Counted from the first letter of the stretch, positions 33,931 through 42,913 are shown. The stretch: DNA of 64,000 bases from UBA9611 sp965237595 (GCA_965237595.1 CBDEFY010000006.1:744001-808000), one strand, 5' to 3'. Notes: generated by a model from the letters alone, not told the origin. Numbers and translations are program-made.

Positions 33931-35151
33931 TCAGGCTACCTTCCTAACCTGCCAGCGCATCCACTTCCCTTCCCCCGCCAGTATCCTCACCAGCGCCGTC
34001 ACCTGGAATGCTAGGGCTGACATGAACGCGTGGAGGGTAATCTGCCGGAGCCCGCGGACGCAGTGACGCTCCAGCCTGCGGCTTTCCTTCATCGACTTGA
34101 ACACGCGCTCAATGGCTTGGCGCTGTGTGTACAGCTCTTTCCACTCAGGGCCGTCCCGCCTGATTACTCCGAACAGCCGCAGGTCTCGGGTCGGGTCCTC
34201 CCACACCCAGTCCCGGCAGTGAACACTCCCGCCGTAGAGTGACCCTTTGAGATGGCAACCCTCCGACCGGCACCGGTACAAGCGGCCTCTCTCAGGGTCG
34301 CTGCCCACGTACTCCATCGGGACATTTCCTACGCAGTTCGGTGTTCCCTCCTTCGTGTAAATCTCGCCCTTGGCCAGTTTCCTGATGTGGATGATCGGGA
34401 CAGCGCCCTGGCTTACAACGTACTCGTGGTTGCTCAGTGCGTCGTATCCCCGGTCGGCAATTGCCACCTTCGGCTTGAACCAAGGCAAGAGCGCCTTCGT
34501 GTGCTCCATCACCGGGGGGAGCTCTGGCGAGTCGTTGCGGCTGGCGGTGGTCACAATCTGGCCCAAGGGTATCCCGTACTTGGCGTCGGCCACCGTGTGG
34601 GACTTGTAGCCAAAGTGCCATTCCTTCCCTTTAGACTTAGCCCTGGGGGAGTTCTTGGCTGTCCAGGACGCCTCTGGGTCGCTTATGACTCTCCGGTTGG
34701 GGTTGCTGTGGCTCCGCACGGTAGTCGAGTCCACGGCTACTGTGTCCCCAAGGTCCGGCAGCAGCTCCCGCAACCGGCACGTCAAGCCAGCCAGGATGCC
34801 CTCTACCTCTGTTGCGTGGTGGGAGAGGCGCTGGATGAAGCGGTTGAAGGTCGTCCGGTGAGGAAGGACATCCCGAAAGCCGCACAGGGCGCGGAAGTCG
34901 GCGTCATCCTGGAGACGGCGAATGAGTGCGTTGGTGTGGGGAAGATTGAGGAGGAACGATGCCAGGTAAGCCCGCCAGAGAGCCGTCAGGGAGTGGCCGG
35001 GGCGACCGTTCTTTCGATACTCGCGCAGCGTCTCCAGCAGGGAGGGAGCCGTTGTCGTGAGAGCGTCCAGCGACGCCCGTAGATCATCGGAGTTGAGGGA
35101 GCCGCACGGTTGCGGGACGTGGCTGAATTGTGTAGAATGAACTGAAGCCAC
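33931..35151 (-). CDS. DDE transposase, IS5/IS1182-like
   Basis: The 406-residue protein has a DUF772-like start (FRALCGFRDVLPHRTTFNRF), the first aspartate in VAVDSTTVRSHS, the second in VAIADRGYDAL and the late catalytic region RQAIERVFKSMKESRRLERH. A cysteine pair (CRSEGC) lies in the insertion between them. The frame is intact. I found no convincing terminal inverted repeats, so the element limits are unknown. Confidence 0.88.
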   Translation of the reverse strand: MASVHSTQFSHVPQPCGSLNSDDLRASLDALTTTAPSLLETLREYRKNGRPGHSLTALWRAYLASFLLNLPHTNALIRRLQDDADFRALCGFRDVLPHRTTFNRFIQRLSHHATEVEGILAGLTCRLRELLPDLGDTVAVDSTTVRSHSNPNRRVISDPEASWTAKNSPRAKSKGKEWHFGYKSHTVADAKYGIPLGQIVTTASRNDSPELPPVMEHTKALLPWFKPKVAIADRGYDALSNHEYVVSQGAVPIIHIRKLAKGEIYTKEGTPNCVGNVPMEYVGSDPERGRLYRCRSEGCHLKGSLYGGSVHCRDWVWEDPTRDLRLFGVIRRDGPEWKELYTQRQAIERVFKSMKESRRLERHCVRGLRQITLHAFMSALAFQVTALVRILAGEGKWMRWQVRKVA

Positions 35152-35306
35152 TGGGAAACGAGACTTCCTTGTGGACTAGAGCCCGCTTGGAGTTGACGCT
35201 CCGGCGGGTTCGCTTTATGTCCGCCACTATACACCCCAAGCGGCGGACAAGTCAAACTCTACTGCGGCGGGGCTGCTTCTAGGAGGGCTATTTAAGCGGC
35301 TAACCT
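35152..35306. other. hairpin-rich spacer upstream of the transposase
   Basis: It contains GTCCGCC/GGCGGAC (35219-35225 and 35242-35248) and a compound stem joining GCCCGC-TTGGAG to CTCC-GGCGGGT near 35180-35209. It may include the right end of the transposase element and the terminator of the GGDRRS gene. Confidence 0.35.
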
Positions 35307-35972
35307 CTAGGTTCCGTTGGCGCTGCCCCGCCGCGTCTGCCGTCTCAACTGGAGCATCCGTCGGGACAACTCCGTAAATTGCTCCGAAGTGTAGTGGCCG
35401 TGAAGGGCGTCGGCCAAGCGGTCGATATTGCTCCCAAGGGTGACGGTCCGCTTGGACTGCTGAACGACTATGCCGGCGGCGATGGCGGCGGCGCGGACGC
35501 TCCTGAATTCCCCGCGCTCCCAACGCTCAAAGACGTCGTAGTGCTGTTGGTAGAGGCGGGCCAGCAGATAATCCCTGTCATTGCCGCCTTGGTTGGGAGT
35601 TTCAAGTTGACAATTGTCAACTTGAAACTCCCCGCTACGTCTGTCTCCCCCATGTTCAAACTTCCGCCGCACCTTGCGGGCGACCGGCTGTAGCGACAAT
35701 CGCCTCCGGGCTTGCTGGTAGTCGCCGACCTCCAGCTGCCGCAACATCTCTTCCTTGGTTCCGAAGGGCTTGTCCTCCGGTATCGTCTCCCATATCTGCT
35801 GTTCATCGGCCTGTTGCCACACTTCTTCATAGCGGGCTTCACTGATGTCCAGTGAGGTCCACATAGTCTGGAGCAGGCTGACGGTCTGCCAGCACCACGT
35901 GGGAGACCCGGGTTCCTTCAGGTCACGGGGTCCGACGTTGGCCATATCCTGCTCGGTCAATTCCAGCTCCAT
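35307..35972 (-). CDS. hypothetical protein with GGDRRS motif, helicase operon
   Basis: The 221-residue protein is acidic at the N-terminus. It has GGDRRSGEFQVDNCQLETP near 107-125, then LLARLYQQHYDVFERWERG and SVRAAAIAAGIV, a pattern found in many plasmid- and phage-linked hypothetical proteins, where the last part looks like a helix-turn-helix. A role in DNA binding is likely but unproven. It starts four bases after the helicase stop, so it is the last gene of that operon. A perfect 38 bp palindrome lies within its coding sequence. Confidence 0.7.
   Translation of the reverse strand: MELELTEQDMANVGPRDLKEPGSPTWCWQTVSLLQTMWTSLDISEARYEEVWQQADEQQIWETIPEDKPFGTKEEMLRQLEVGDYQQARRRLSLQPVARKVRRKFEHGGDRRSGEFQVDNCQLETPNQGGNDRDYLLARLYQQHYDVFERWERGEFRSVRAAAIAAGIVVQQSKRTVTLGSNIDRLADALHGHYTSEQFTELSRRMLQLRRQTRRGSANGT
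35595..35632. repeat. perfect 38 bp palindrome inside a coding sequence
   Basis: The half-site GGGAGTTTCAAGTTGACAA is followed at once by its exact reverse complement with no spacer. It encodes GEFQVDNCQLETP on the minus strand. It could be an operator, a cruciform or a site of action for a recombinase. Confidence 0.95.
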
Positions 35973-35976
35973 CTCC

Positions 35977-37734
35977 CTACTCCTCCGTCTTCAAGGTTGC
36001 CAACAGCCGACTCAACTCGGGTTCACCCAGGGACCCCAACAACTGTCCCTGCTTGACGCCCGATGGCCAAGAAATCCCCGCCTCAGGGTAAAGCCATCGC
36101 CAAGTGTCTCGGATTTCTGCCCCCAAGCGTTGTTGGGTGAAGGGGTCGCCGTCAGCCTTGCGTAGCTCCTTCGCTGCCCTTGCTTTCACCCGGCTTACAA
36201 CATCCTTTCGCATGGATTCCATGCGGCCCTGGATATCGTCGATGAACCCGTCGTCCGGGACCTCTGTCGTCGGCGTCTGGGCTTCTTCTTGTGTGGAGGC
36301 TGGCTTGTTCAGGTGAGCAGTGGCGTATGCCTGTGCTGCTTTATCAATGGCTTGGCCCAAGGCCGCCTTGCCCACGACCCGGTCCAGGTCCCGGTTTGCG
36401 GAGAATATCTCATCGACGTAAGGCCGTGTGCTTCCAGGGGCAACCGTGCCGTCTGAGTCCGTCAGGACCTCTCCCTCTTGCGTTCCGGTTGCTTCCCATG
36501 TTGTGAGAGGTGGCTTTCCGCCTCCCCCATCAATTGACCCTCCAAGGTCGGGGTCCCATTCGATGTGAGAAGCAGCGCCGCCAAGGTCATGGATTAGTTC
36601 GTCGTACAGGACCCTCCCGCGACATTCGTCAGGAGTGATGTATGTGGCCCATAACACGGGTTCCCCCTGGTCACGCTCCCATCTGGTGCAAGCGCGCATA
36701 ACCCTTTGGACGTAGGAGACTGGTGTGCGGACGGTGGACAGGTCTAAGGCCACCTTTAAGCGAGCAATATCCAGACCGGCGCTTGCCATCATCTTCACCA
36801 CGAGAATATCCCCGCCGTGTGGACCTTCGGAGAAGGTCTCGATAGCTTGAGCAGGGTCACCGTCTATCTTGGAAGTCGCTATGACTACCTTGAATTCCCC
36901 AGATGCCTCATCTTGAATGGCATCCTGCACCATGCTGGCATACTGGTTGCTGCTGTCTTCCGGACCTCCGTCTTCATCGCTCCCGTCGTCCGCGCCGACA
37001 AACACAATGCCTGCGGTTTCCGGGGAACCATTTCGGCGGTATCGCAGATTCGTCACTAATCGGCGGATTCCTTCCCTGACCACAACTGGCTGGCGCACAG
37101 CCTCATGCAATGCCCGCCTAGAGCTGGTCTCTCCCAGGGCAGACAGCATGTGGTCTTCGTAGCCATCCATACCATGCTCTCGCAGGTCCACATCAAAGGT
37201 TTCCCGGCTCACTTTGCACAGGACGGATTCCTGCCACGCTTGCTGGAAGGTGGTCGTGTGGTGGGCTACCAGCCTATAGACCACCTTCCGCCCCCTCCTG
37301 GCATAGACGTGGGCACCGAGCCGCTGGCTGCCTTCCAGGTCTTCCTCGGAAATAGTCTCGATCTGAAACCCTGGGATCGGGCGTCCATCGGTGCGGTAGG
37401 GGGTGGCGGTGCACAAGACGATGAAGGCGTGGGCGTCCGCAAGGTCCTTTATGGTCTGGCCCCACGCAGTCAGGTCGCTGGCCGTATGAGCCTCATCCAC
37501 AAAGACTATTGGATACACGCCATAAATCGCCTTCAAGCCGTCTATCCAGTCTCGGACAGCGGAGAGATTGTTGTGCACCATCGAGGTGGTAGTAGCGACC
37601 AATTCGCTCTCGAAGAAGAGCGGAGCGTTGGGGACATCCGTCATGTTGTAAATGGAGATGCCCTTCTTCCTCGTTCCCCTTCGATCAATGCTCTCGATGG
37701 AGGTCTCGTAAAATCGGAAGCTCCCATTTATTTT
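35977..37734 (-). pseudogene. SF2 (DEAD/DEAH) helicase, C-terminal part
   Basis: It enters from the target duplication as INGSFRFYETSIESIDRR, then VPIVFVDEAHT-like motif II (FVDEAH), TATPYR (III), MMASAGLDIARL (V) and YVQRVMRACTRWE (VI), and ends LLATLKTEE. Walker A is missing here and is found at 42585-42841, beyond the 4.85 kb transposon. Joined at the 8 bp duplication, the two parts make one 668-residue frame. The long charged C-terminal region (about 430-668) has no family I recognise. Such helicases occur in restriction and other defence systems. A product could start at the ATG at 37644, but it would have no ATP-binding loop. Confidence 0.85.
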
Positions 37735-37747
37735 GGCAATAACATAC

Positions 37748-37776
37748 TTGCCTCAGTAGAGTCTTAATTATATAAT
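37748..37776 (+). promoter_or_regulatory. promoter of the transposon cargo, -35 inside the terminal repeat
   Basis: TTGCCT (37748-37753) lies within the left inverted repeat and TATAAT (37771-37776) 17 bp further on. It drives the ParB-like gene whose ATG is at 37807. The cargo therefore brings its own promoter wherever the element lands. Confidence 0.65.
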
Positions 37777-37806
37777 CTTAGGCATATTCGCGTTGGGAGT
37801 TGCGAT

Positions 37807-39129
37807 ATGCCTGAAACAATCTCTATAAGCCCAACTGACCTTCTGATTGACGTTGAGAATCCTCGGATTGCACAGCCGAACGTTGGGCAACATGAGGCCC
37901 TGCAATCCCTTGCTATCCAGCAACAGCGAAAACTCCAGAGCCTGGCCACGGACATTGTGCGTCATGGGGTAAGCCCGATTGACTTGCCAATTGTTATGGA
38001 AATCCAAGGTGATCCGAAGCGATATATGGTGCTTGAAGGGAATCGCAGGCTCGCTGCTTTAAAGGCACTGGAAAATCCCGAGATAATAGTCGACGCTGTT
38101 GGGAAGAGTGTGCTTACTGCGATTCGGAAGTTAAGTAAGGAATACCAAAAGAACCCCGTCGAGTCAGTATTATGTGTCGTGGTGGAAGATCGGGATGAGG
38201 CTAGACATTGGATCGAGCTGAGGCACACGGGAGAGAACGATGGTGCGGGTATCGTGCCATGGGGTTCTGGCGAATCTGCTCGATTCCGCGCTCGGACTGG
38301 TGGATTTGAACCCCATCATCAGGCGCTCAATTTCCTCGAAAACATAGGCGCCCTAACGTTAGAGACGCGAAGAGATGTCCCATCAACAAGCTTCCGGCGT
38401 TTAATCGGGACTCCCGAAGTACGAAACAAGCTAGGGGTTGAAATACAGGATGGGCACTTGTCCATGCTTGCTGATGAGACAAAAGTTGTCCAGGCGTTGA
38501 TGTACGTCATAAATGACCTCGCGTCTGGAAACAAGAAGGTACAGGATATTTACACTAGACCTCAACGCCTAGCGTACGTAAACGCTCTCCCCTCGGGTAT
38601 CGCAGTCACACCAACTATGCAAAGTGGGGAAGGTGTAGATATCAGTAGCGGGATCGCGGAACCGAAGCCCAAAAGGTCGTCATCTGCGAGAGACGCAAGA
38701 CCTCGCGACAAACTAATACCACGCGACTGCCTAATAAACATTACAGAGCCTCGAGTTCGCCAAATTGAAGGGGAACTCCGGCGGCTTAGCCTCGAAGGCT
38801 TTACCAACTGCGTCAGTGGGGTGTTTAGGGTATTCATTGAACTGAGCGTTGATGCATATATCGTCCGAATGAAGCTTTCAACATCGGAGGACGCCGCCCT
38901 GAGAAAAAAGCTCCAGGATGTTGTAAATGATTTAGTCTCACGGCAAAAACTAACAAAGCAGCAAGCCGCTCCCGTTCGCCGTGCATCCCAACAAGACTCG
39001 TTTCTAGCTCCATCGGTGACTATGATGAACCATTACGTCCACAACCAGTATGTATTTCCCTCACCGACTGATCTGAGAGCGAATTGGGATAGTCTCCAGC
39101 CATTTGCGATTGCCGTTTGGACTGCTTAA
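37807..39129 (+). CDS. ParB/Srx-fold protein, transposon cargo
   Basis: The 440-residue protein begins with a ParB N-terminal-like domain: ENPRI near 17-21 and VLEGNRRLAALKAL from 75, the nucleotide-binding motif of ParB/Srx proteins. The middle and C-terminal parts (about 110-440) match nothing I know; the end reads MMNHYVHNQYVFPSPTDLR and then WDSLQPFAIAVW, which recalls the tails of some defence proteins. GGGAG precedes the ATG by seven bases. The methyltransferase gene follows 32 bases later, so the two are likely co-transcribed and work together. No ParA or centromere-like repeat is present, which argues against partition. Confidence 0.75.
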   Translation: MPETISISPTDLLIDVENPRIAQPNVGQHEALQSLAIQQQRKLQSLATDIVRHGVSPIDLPIVMEIQGDPKRYMVLEGNRRLAALKALENPEIIVDAVGKSVLTAIRKLSKEYQKNPVESVLCVVVEDRDEARHWIELRHTGENDGAGIVPWGSGESARFRARTGGFEPHHQALNFLENIGALTLETRRDVPSTSFRRLIGTPEVRNKLGVEIQDGHLSMLADETKVVQALMYVINDLASGNKKVQDIYTRPQRLAYVNALPSGIAVTPTMQSGEGVDISSGIAEPKPKRSSSARDARPRDKLIPRDCLINITEPRVRQIEGELRRLSLEGFTNCVSGVFRVFIELSVDAYIVRMKLSTSEDAALRKKLQDVVNDLVSRQKLTKQQAAPVRRASQQDSFLAPSVTMMNHYVHNQYVFPSPTDLRANWDSLQPFAIAVWTA

Positions 39130-39161
39130 AACGCTGGCCATTTGCCCCGGATTAATCTAGA

Positions 39162-40221
39162 ATGGTACCCATGCCGTTCTATTCGCCACTCCGGTACCCT
39201 GGCGGGAAACGTCGCTTAGCTTCGGTTGTGACCCGTCTTTTGGAAGAAACCGACTGGAAAGACATTCAATATGCAGAGCCGCATGCTGGCGGCGCGGCAG
39301 TGGCGCTATTTCTCGTTTTAGAGGAATACGCTTCGGTAATCCATATCAATGATTTAAGTCGCCCAGTATATGCGTTCTGGCACGCCGTCCTCAATGAAAC
39401 AGCAGACCTATGTGACAGACTTAACCGCGTTGAAGTCACCATAGACGAATGGCACAGACAACGTGCTGTATATGACCGCCGAGACACAGCAGACCTCGTA
39501 GACTTGGGACTTGCGGCTCTTTTCCTTAATCGAACGAATCGCTCAGGGATAATTGGCGGTGGTGTAATAGGCGGAAAGCGTCAGACTGGGGCGTGGTCTA
39601 TCGACGCTAGATTCAACAAAAGTGCATTACTCCAGCGAATCCGCAGGATCGGCAGATACAGTAACCGGATCAAACTCCATCAGCTAGATGCTCTCGAATT
39701 TACGGACCAGGTAGTTCCGAGTTTGGGGCCTAACGCTTTCGTGTTTTATGACCCTCCCTACATCGAGAAGGGGGGGGGAACTGTATGTGAACGACTACGA
39801 CATAGCTGATCACCGCAACCTAGCTGCGCGTATAATTCAGTTAGAGCAACCTTGGGTAGTGACCTATGACTATGCGGCAGTAGGAAACGGCCTCTACCAA
39901 TCTCACCGCCGAATAGTCTATGACCTCCCTTATACCACACAGGCTCGGTATAAGGGCCGCGAGGTGATGTTTCTGTCGGAACGCTTGAAACTGCCAGACG
40001 AGTGGGACAAATCAATCGAATTCCCCATGAGACCCGTTCGCAGCCGGTATCCAGTTTATGGCATAATAGAACATATGAAGCCTCCTCCAAACATGGATGA
40101 AGGGCCACAAGCACAAGAGCAGTTCTTGAAAGTGCTCAAAGCGGTGCTTGCAGTTCCGAAGAGTGCTGTGGCCAACCCCTTCAAGAAGCAGCAAGAAAGG
40201 CCAGCAACGCCAAAGGGCTAG
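39162..40221 (+). CDS. D12-class N6-adenine DNA methyltransferase, frame broken at a G9 run
   Basis: Motif I-like sequences are RYPGGKRRL (11-19) and YAEPHAGGAAVAL (38-50), and motif IV is DPPY (197-200), as in Dam-type enzymes. At nine consecutive G (39770-39778), immediately after motif IV, the frame shifts and stops at 39807-39809. With eight G it continues (ELYVNDYDIADHRNL to the end) to give 352 residues. Poly-G tracts in methyltransferase genes are a known means of on/off switching; a homopolymer sequencing error is the plain alternative. The start is the ATG at 39162 or 39171. No restriction enzyme is adjacent. Confidence 0.88.
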
Positions 40222-40230
40222 CTGGCCTTT
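40196..40230. terminator. 10 bp stem at the end of the methyltransferase gene
   Basis: AAAGGCCAGC (40196-40205) pairs with GCTGGCCTTT (40221-40230) around a 15-base loop that holds the methyltransferase stop. It lies between convergent genes and could end transcription from both sides; T-runs are short. Confidence 0.55.
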
Positions 40231-40252
40231 CGCCGTCCTCTATTCTGCCTCT

Positions 40253-40496
40253 TTAGGTTGCCCTTGCGGGCTGCGGCGGACCCACATCCTTCCCAGTCAG
40301 ATGCCTATAACTCAACCGCTTGCCAGTAACCCCGCCCATTACGCCTTGGAACCGGTTAGCATCGTTTGTCTTGCGACTATTGTACCGAAAGGACTCTTCG
40401 TCGAGATATCGGAATAGATGGAACGGTTCGACATTGACATACGTACCCTTGATTGCCCGTTTCAAGAGGCTCCAGAAATTCTCGATACCGTTGGTG
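40253..40496 (-). pseudogene. IS1595 transposase, C-terminal piece beyond the IS3 insertion
   Basis: It continues the transposase after the IS3 copy: HTNGIENFWSLLKRAIKGTY, VEPFHLFRYLDEESFRYNS and on to a longer tail than in the copy at 352. It contains the last catalytic residue. The GTG bordering the IS3 copy on both sides is the 3 bp target duplication. Confidence 0.9.
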
Positions 40497-40510
40497 TGAG
40501 GTGGACCCAA

Positions 40511-41443
40511 TTAGTTGGACAGGTTTGGTGCAAAACTAAGTGGGAGCTCCGCCGTCTTTCCAAGGTCTGAGAACGCTCCGTTCGGTGCCCGTTTCCCATT
40601 GATTGACCGTTCATCTGATGGCGCCAAGTCTCCTTTGAACACCTCAGCCGGTGTCCGGTAGCCCAAGGCCTGGTGGGGTCTTTGGTTGTTGTAGAAGCTG
40701 AAGTATGCGTCAAGCCCGGCCTTGGCTTCTCGCCCGTTGGAGTAGGCTTTCAGGTAGACCTCCTCGTACTTAACCGTGCGCCACAGCCGCTCCAACAAGA
40801 TGTTGTCGGTGTAGCGTCCCTTCCCGTCCATGCTGATTCTCACTCCGTGCTGCTCTAGGAGACCGGTGAAGGCTTCGCCGGTGAACTGGCTGCCCTGGTC
40901 GGTGTTGAAGACCTCTGGCTTCCCCCTGCCAAGCGCTTCCTCCAATGTCTCGACACAGAAATCAGCATCCAAGGTGTTGGAAAGACGCCAGGCCACCACG
41001 TACCGCGTGTACCAATCCATGATGGCCACCAGGTATAAGAAACCCTTGGCCATGGGGATGTAGGTGATGTCGGCGGCCCACACCTGATTTGGTCTGGTGA
41101 TCTCCATGCCGCTCAGGAGGTAGGGATATAGCCCCGGCTTGCTGGTCCGGGGCCACCGGTAGATGGCACGTAGTCCCATGGTCCGCATCAGACGCTGGAC
41201 CCGCTTCCGGTTCACCCTGTGACCTTGAGTGCCCAGCCAGACCCTCATGCGCCGCGACCCGTAGAAGGGGGTACTTAGGTACTGGTGGTCCATCGCCTTC
41301 ATCACGGTCAGGTTCTCCGAGCAAGTCCCCTTGCGCCGGTAGTTTAGGCTGGACCTGCTGATGCTCAGTAAGGCGCACTGTCTCACTGTGGACAAGGCTG
41401 GGTGCCGCCGGTCCACCATCTCCCGCCGCCGCTCCCGGCTCAT
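40511..41443 (-). CDS. IS3 transposase OrfB (copy C)
   Basis: The 310-residue frame equals copy B except for a four-residue net deletion where PGHKV is lost (KPGLYPYLL) and a few substitutions. The DDE residues are kept, so it may still work. It overlaps orfA by four bases. Confidence 0.9.
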   Translation of the reverse strand: MSRERRREMVDRRHPALSTVRQCALLSISRSSLNYRRKGTCSENLTVMKAMDHQYLSTPFYGSRRMRVWLGTQGHRVNRKRVQRLMRTMGLRAIYRWPRTSKPGLYPYLLSGMEITRPNQVWAADITYIPMAKGFLYLVAIMDWYTRYVVAWRLSNTLDADFCVETLEEALGRGKPEVFNTDQGSQFTGEAFTGLLEQHGVRISMDGKGRYTDNILLERLWRTVKYEEVYLKAYSNGREAKAGLDAYFSFYNNQRPHQALGYRTPAEVFKGDLAPSDERSINGKRAPNGAFSDLGKTAELPLSFAPNLSN

Positions 41444-41691
41444 GGACCGAGCCTCTCCACCAAGAAATCCCGCTCAACCTTCAGTTGGCCGATCTGCTGA
41501 TAGAGCCGGGCAACAAGGACCCCATCGCTCTTCTGGCGTTTGTCTTGGTTCCCACCAAAGACGCCGACCGCTCCTTCCAACAAGGACTTCTTCCAGGCCT
41601 GGATCTGCCCGGGATGGACCTCGTAGCGGGCGGCCAGTTGGGCCACCTTGGCCTTGAATGTTGGGCTGTGCTTCCTCCGCTCTTTTGACAT
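41440..41691 (-). CDS. IS3 transposase OrfA (copy C), 11-residue in-frame deletion
   Basis: KAKVAQLAARYEV replaces a stretch that in copy B contains LEAVKGEETVA between KVA and QLA. The loss removes the start of the helix-turn-helix region, so DNA binding is doubtful. The deletion ends coincide with two GGTGGCCC repeats, as expected of slipped-strand deletion. Confidence 0.85.
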   Translation of the reverse strand: MSKERRKHSPTFKAKVAQLAARYEVHPGQIQAWKKSLLEGAVGVFGGNQDKRQKSDGVLVARLYQQIGQLKVERDFLVERLGP

Positions 41692-41781
41692 GTCCCACTC
41701 CTCCCTCACAGCAACAGCTGTGGCTATTTTAGGAGCAGAACTCTCACTTAACCACCTGTCCGAATTTCCGGGTCCACCTCA

Positions 41782-42518
41782 GTGTGGACCCTGCCGCGAA
41801 CGTATTCATGGGCATGGTCGATCACTTCGTGAACGTAGTCAGCAGCCAACCCGGTGTAAGAGGCTAGAGCGTCGGTGAATACGGTGGAACCAGGAGTTAC
41901 ATTCCTCCGCACCTCTGGCGATAGAGTCCGCCGCTGGATGTTGGGGACGACTTGAGCCTTAACTGCGCTATGCCCGTCAGGTCCATGCCTCTCCAAAAGG
42001 CCCACCACTACGGTCTTACCCACGGCACCACGGCCTTTGACGACAGCCTGGCGCTTAGCATTGTGCATGTTCCGAGCCTTTCCGCCAATGAAGGTTTCAT
42101 CTACCTCGACCTCGACCTCGCCAGACATTCCACCAAAATCGCCGTCTTGCATAGCCAACCGGATACGATGTAGCATGAACCAGGCGGTCTTTTGGGTCAC
42201 GCCGATGGAACGACTGACTTCGTAGGAACTGACGCCGTTCTTGGCATTGGCGATCATCCAAATGGTGGCAAGCCATTTGTCCAGACCGATGGGGCTATCC
42301 TCGAAGATGGTTCCAACCTTGACGGAGAATTGCCGTCGGGAATGCCTGCTCCTACATTCCCACACGGTGCGGGTAGGAATGAACCGTACGTCGTCCCTAC
42401 CGCACGTTGGGCATGTAACGACGCCATCAGGCCAGCGCAAGTTGACCATAAAATCCAGGCAAACGTCGGGGGCTGCGAAGTAGCGGATTGCCTCAATCAG
42501 GGTAGTCGGTTCGTTCAT
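41782..42518 (-). pseudogene. IS1595 transposase, N-terminal piece before the IS3 insertion
   Basis: It holds the zinc ribbon (CPTCGRDDVRF, WECRSRH) and the first two DDE motifs (VDETFIGGKARN, VFTDALASYTG), and is cut after YVRGRVHT by IS3. Unlike the copy at 352-1296, it has no stop before the junction and reads arginine there. The ATG follows AAAGGAGATTCG. A promoter can be drawn from the terminal repeat: TTGACA, 17 bp, TAGACT. Confidence 0.92.
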
Positions 42519-42584
42519 CTCGAATCTCCTTTGACTACGCCTAGTCTATCATATACCAGCTACTGTGTCAAGTATATTATTGCC

Positions 42585-42841
42585 TTTATTTTCTCCTTGT
42601 TGACCAACTGGTTGCGTAACACTCGGCTGGGCGCCATGACCATGACACCGCTGACAACTCCCAGGTGCATCAGGTACAAGCCAGCCATGCGCATGAAATC
42701 AGATTTCCCGTACCTGGTGGGCAACACTATGGCGGTGTGGCTTTCTCCCCTCCGGACCCGGAGCACGGTTTCGTCGAAGGCGTCCCGTTGGCCCAAACGG
42801 AATTTATCCCTGTTGAAGTCAAACACAGGCAGTCTTGACAT
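42585..42841 (-). pseudogene. SF2 helicase, N-terminal part with Walker A
   Basis: The ATG at 42841 follows AGGGGGA at about eight bases. The piece reads FNRDKFRLGQRDAFDETVLR (a Q-motif-like region), the ATP-binding loop IVLPTRYGKSDFM and motif Ia MAPSRVLRNQLVNKEKI, and then meets the transposon. It belongs with 35977-37734. The open frame runs a few codons into the terminal repeat. The DUF4145 gene lies 72 bases upstream in the same direction. Confidence 0.88.
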
Positions 42842-42913
42842 CACGCGGTCCCCCTTTTGGTGCGCTTGGTCTTGGCCCACGGTTCCATGTGGTCGGAGTG
42901 CCAGCCGCGTCTT

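Larger units (their letters stand above)
40497..41781 (-). mobile_element. IS3-family element (copy C), inside the IS1595 transposase
   Basis: It is bounded by TGAGGTGGACCC and its reverse complement, with GTG repeated outside both ends; removing it and one GTG restores the transposase frame seen at 352-1296. It is 45 bp shorter than copy B: 33 bp are missing from orfA between two GGTGGCCC direct repeats, and 12 bp from orfB. Both losses keep frame. Confidence 0.95.
37735..42584 (-). mobile_element. IS1595-family transposon carrying a ParB-like gene and a DNA methyltransferase
   Basis: The 4,850 bp element ends in GGCAATAACATACTTGCC (37735 on) and the reverse complement of GGCAATAATATACTTGAC (to 42584), with about 22 of 25 terminal bases matching. 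TTTATTTT stands directly outside both ends (37727-37734 and 42585-42592), the 8 bp target duplication of IS1595 elements. Removing the element and one duplication restores the helicase frame exactly. It carries two cargo genes on the plus strand and the transposase on the minus strand; an IS3 copy sits inside the transposase. IS1595 relatives with passenger genes are known. Confidence 0.92.

Noticed and set aside
37807..39129. ParB-like gene as a plasmid partition gene
   Set aside because: There is no parA, no parS-like repeats and no replication gene; it lies within transposon ends, so cargo is the better reading.
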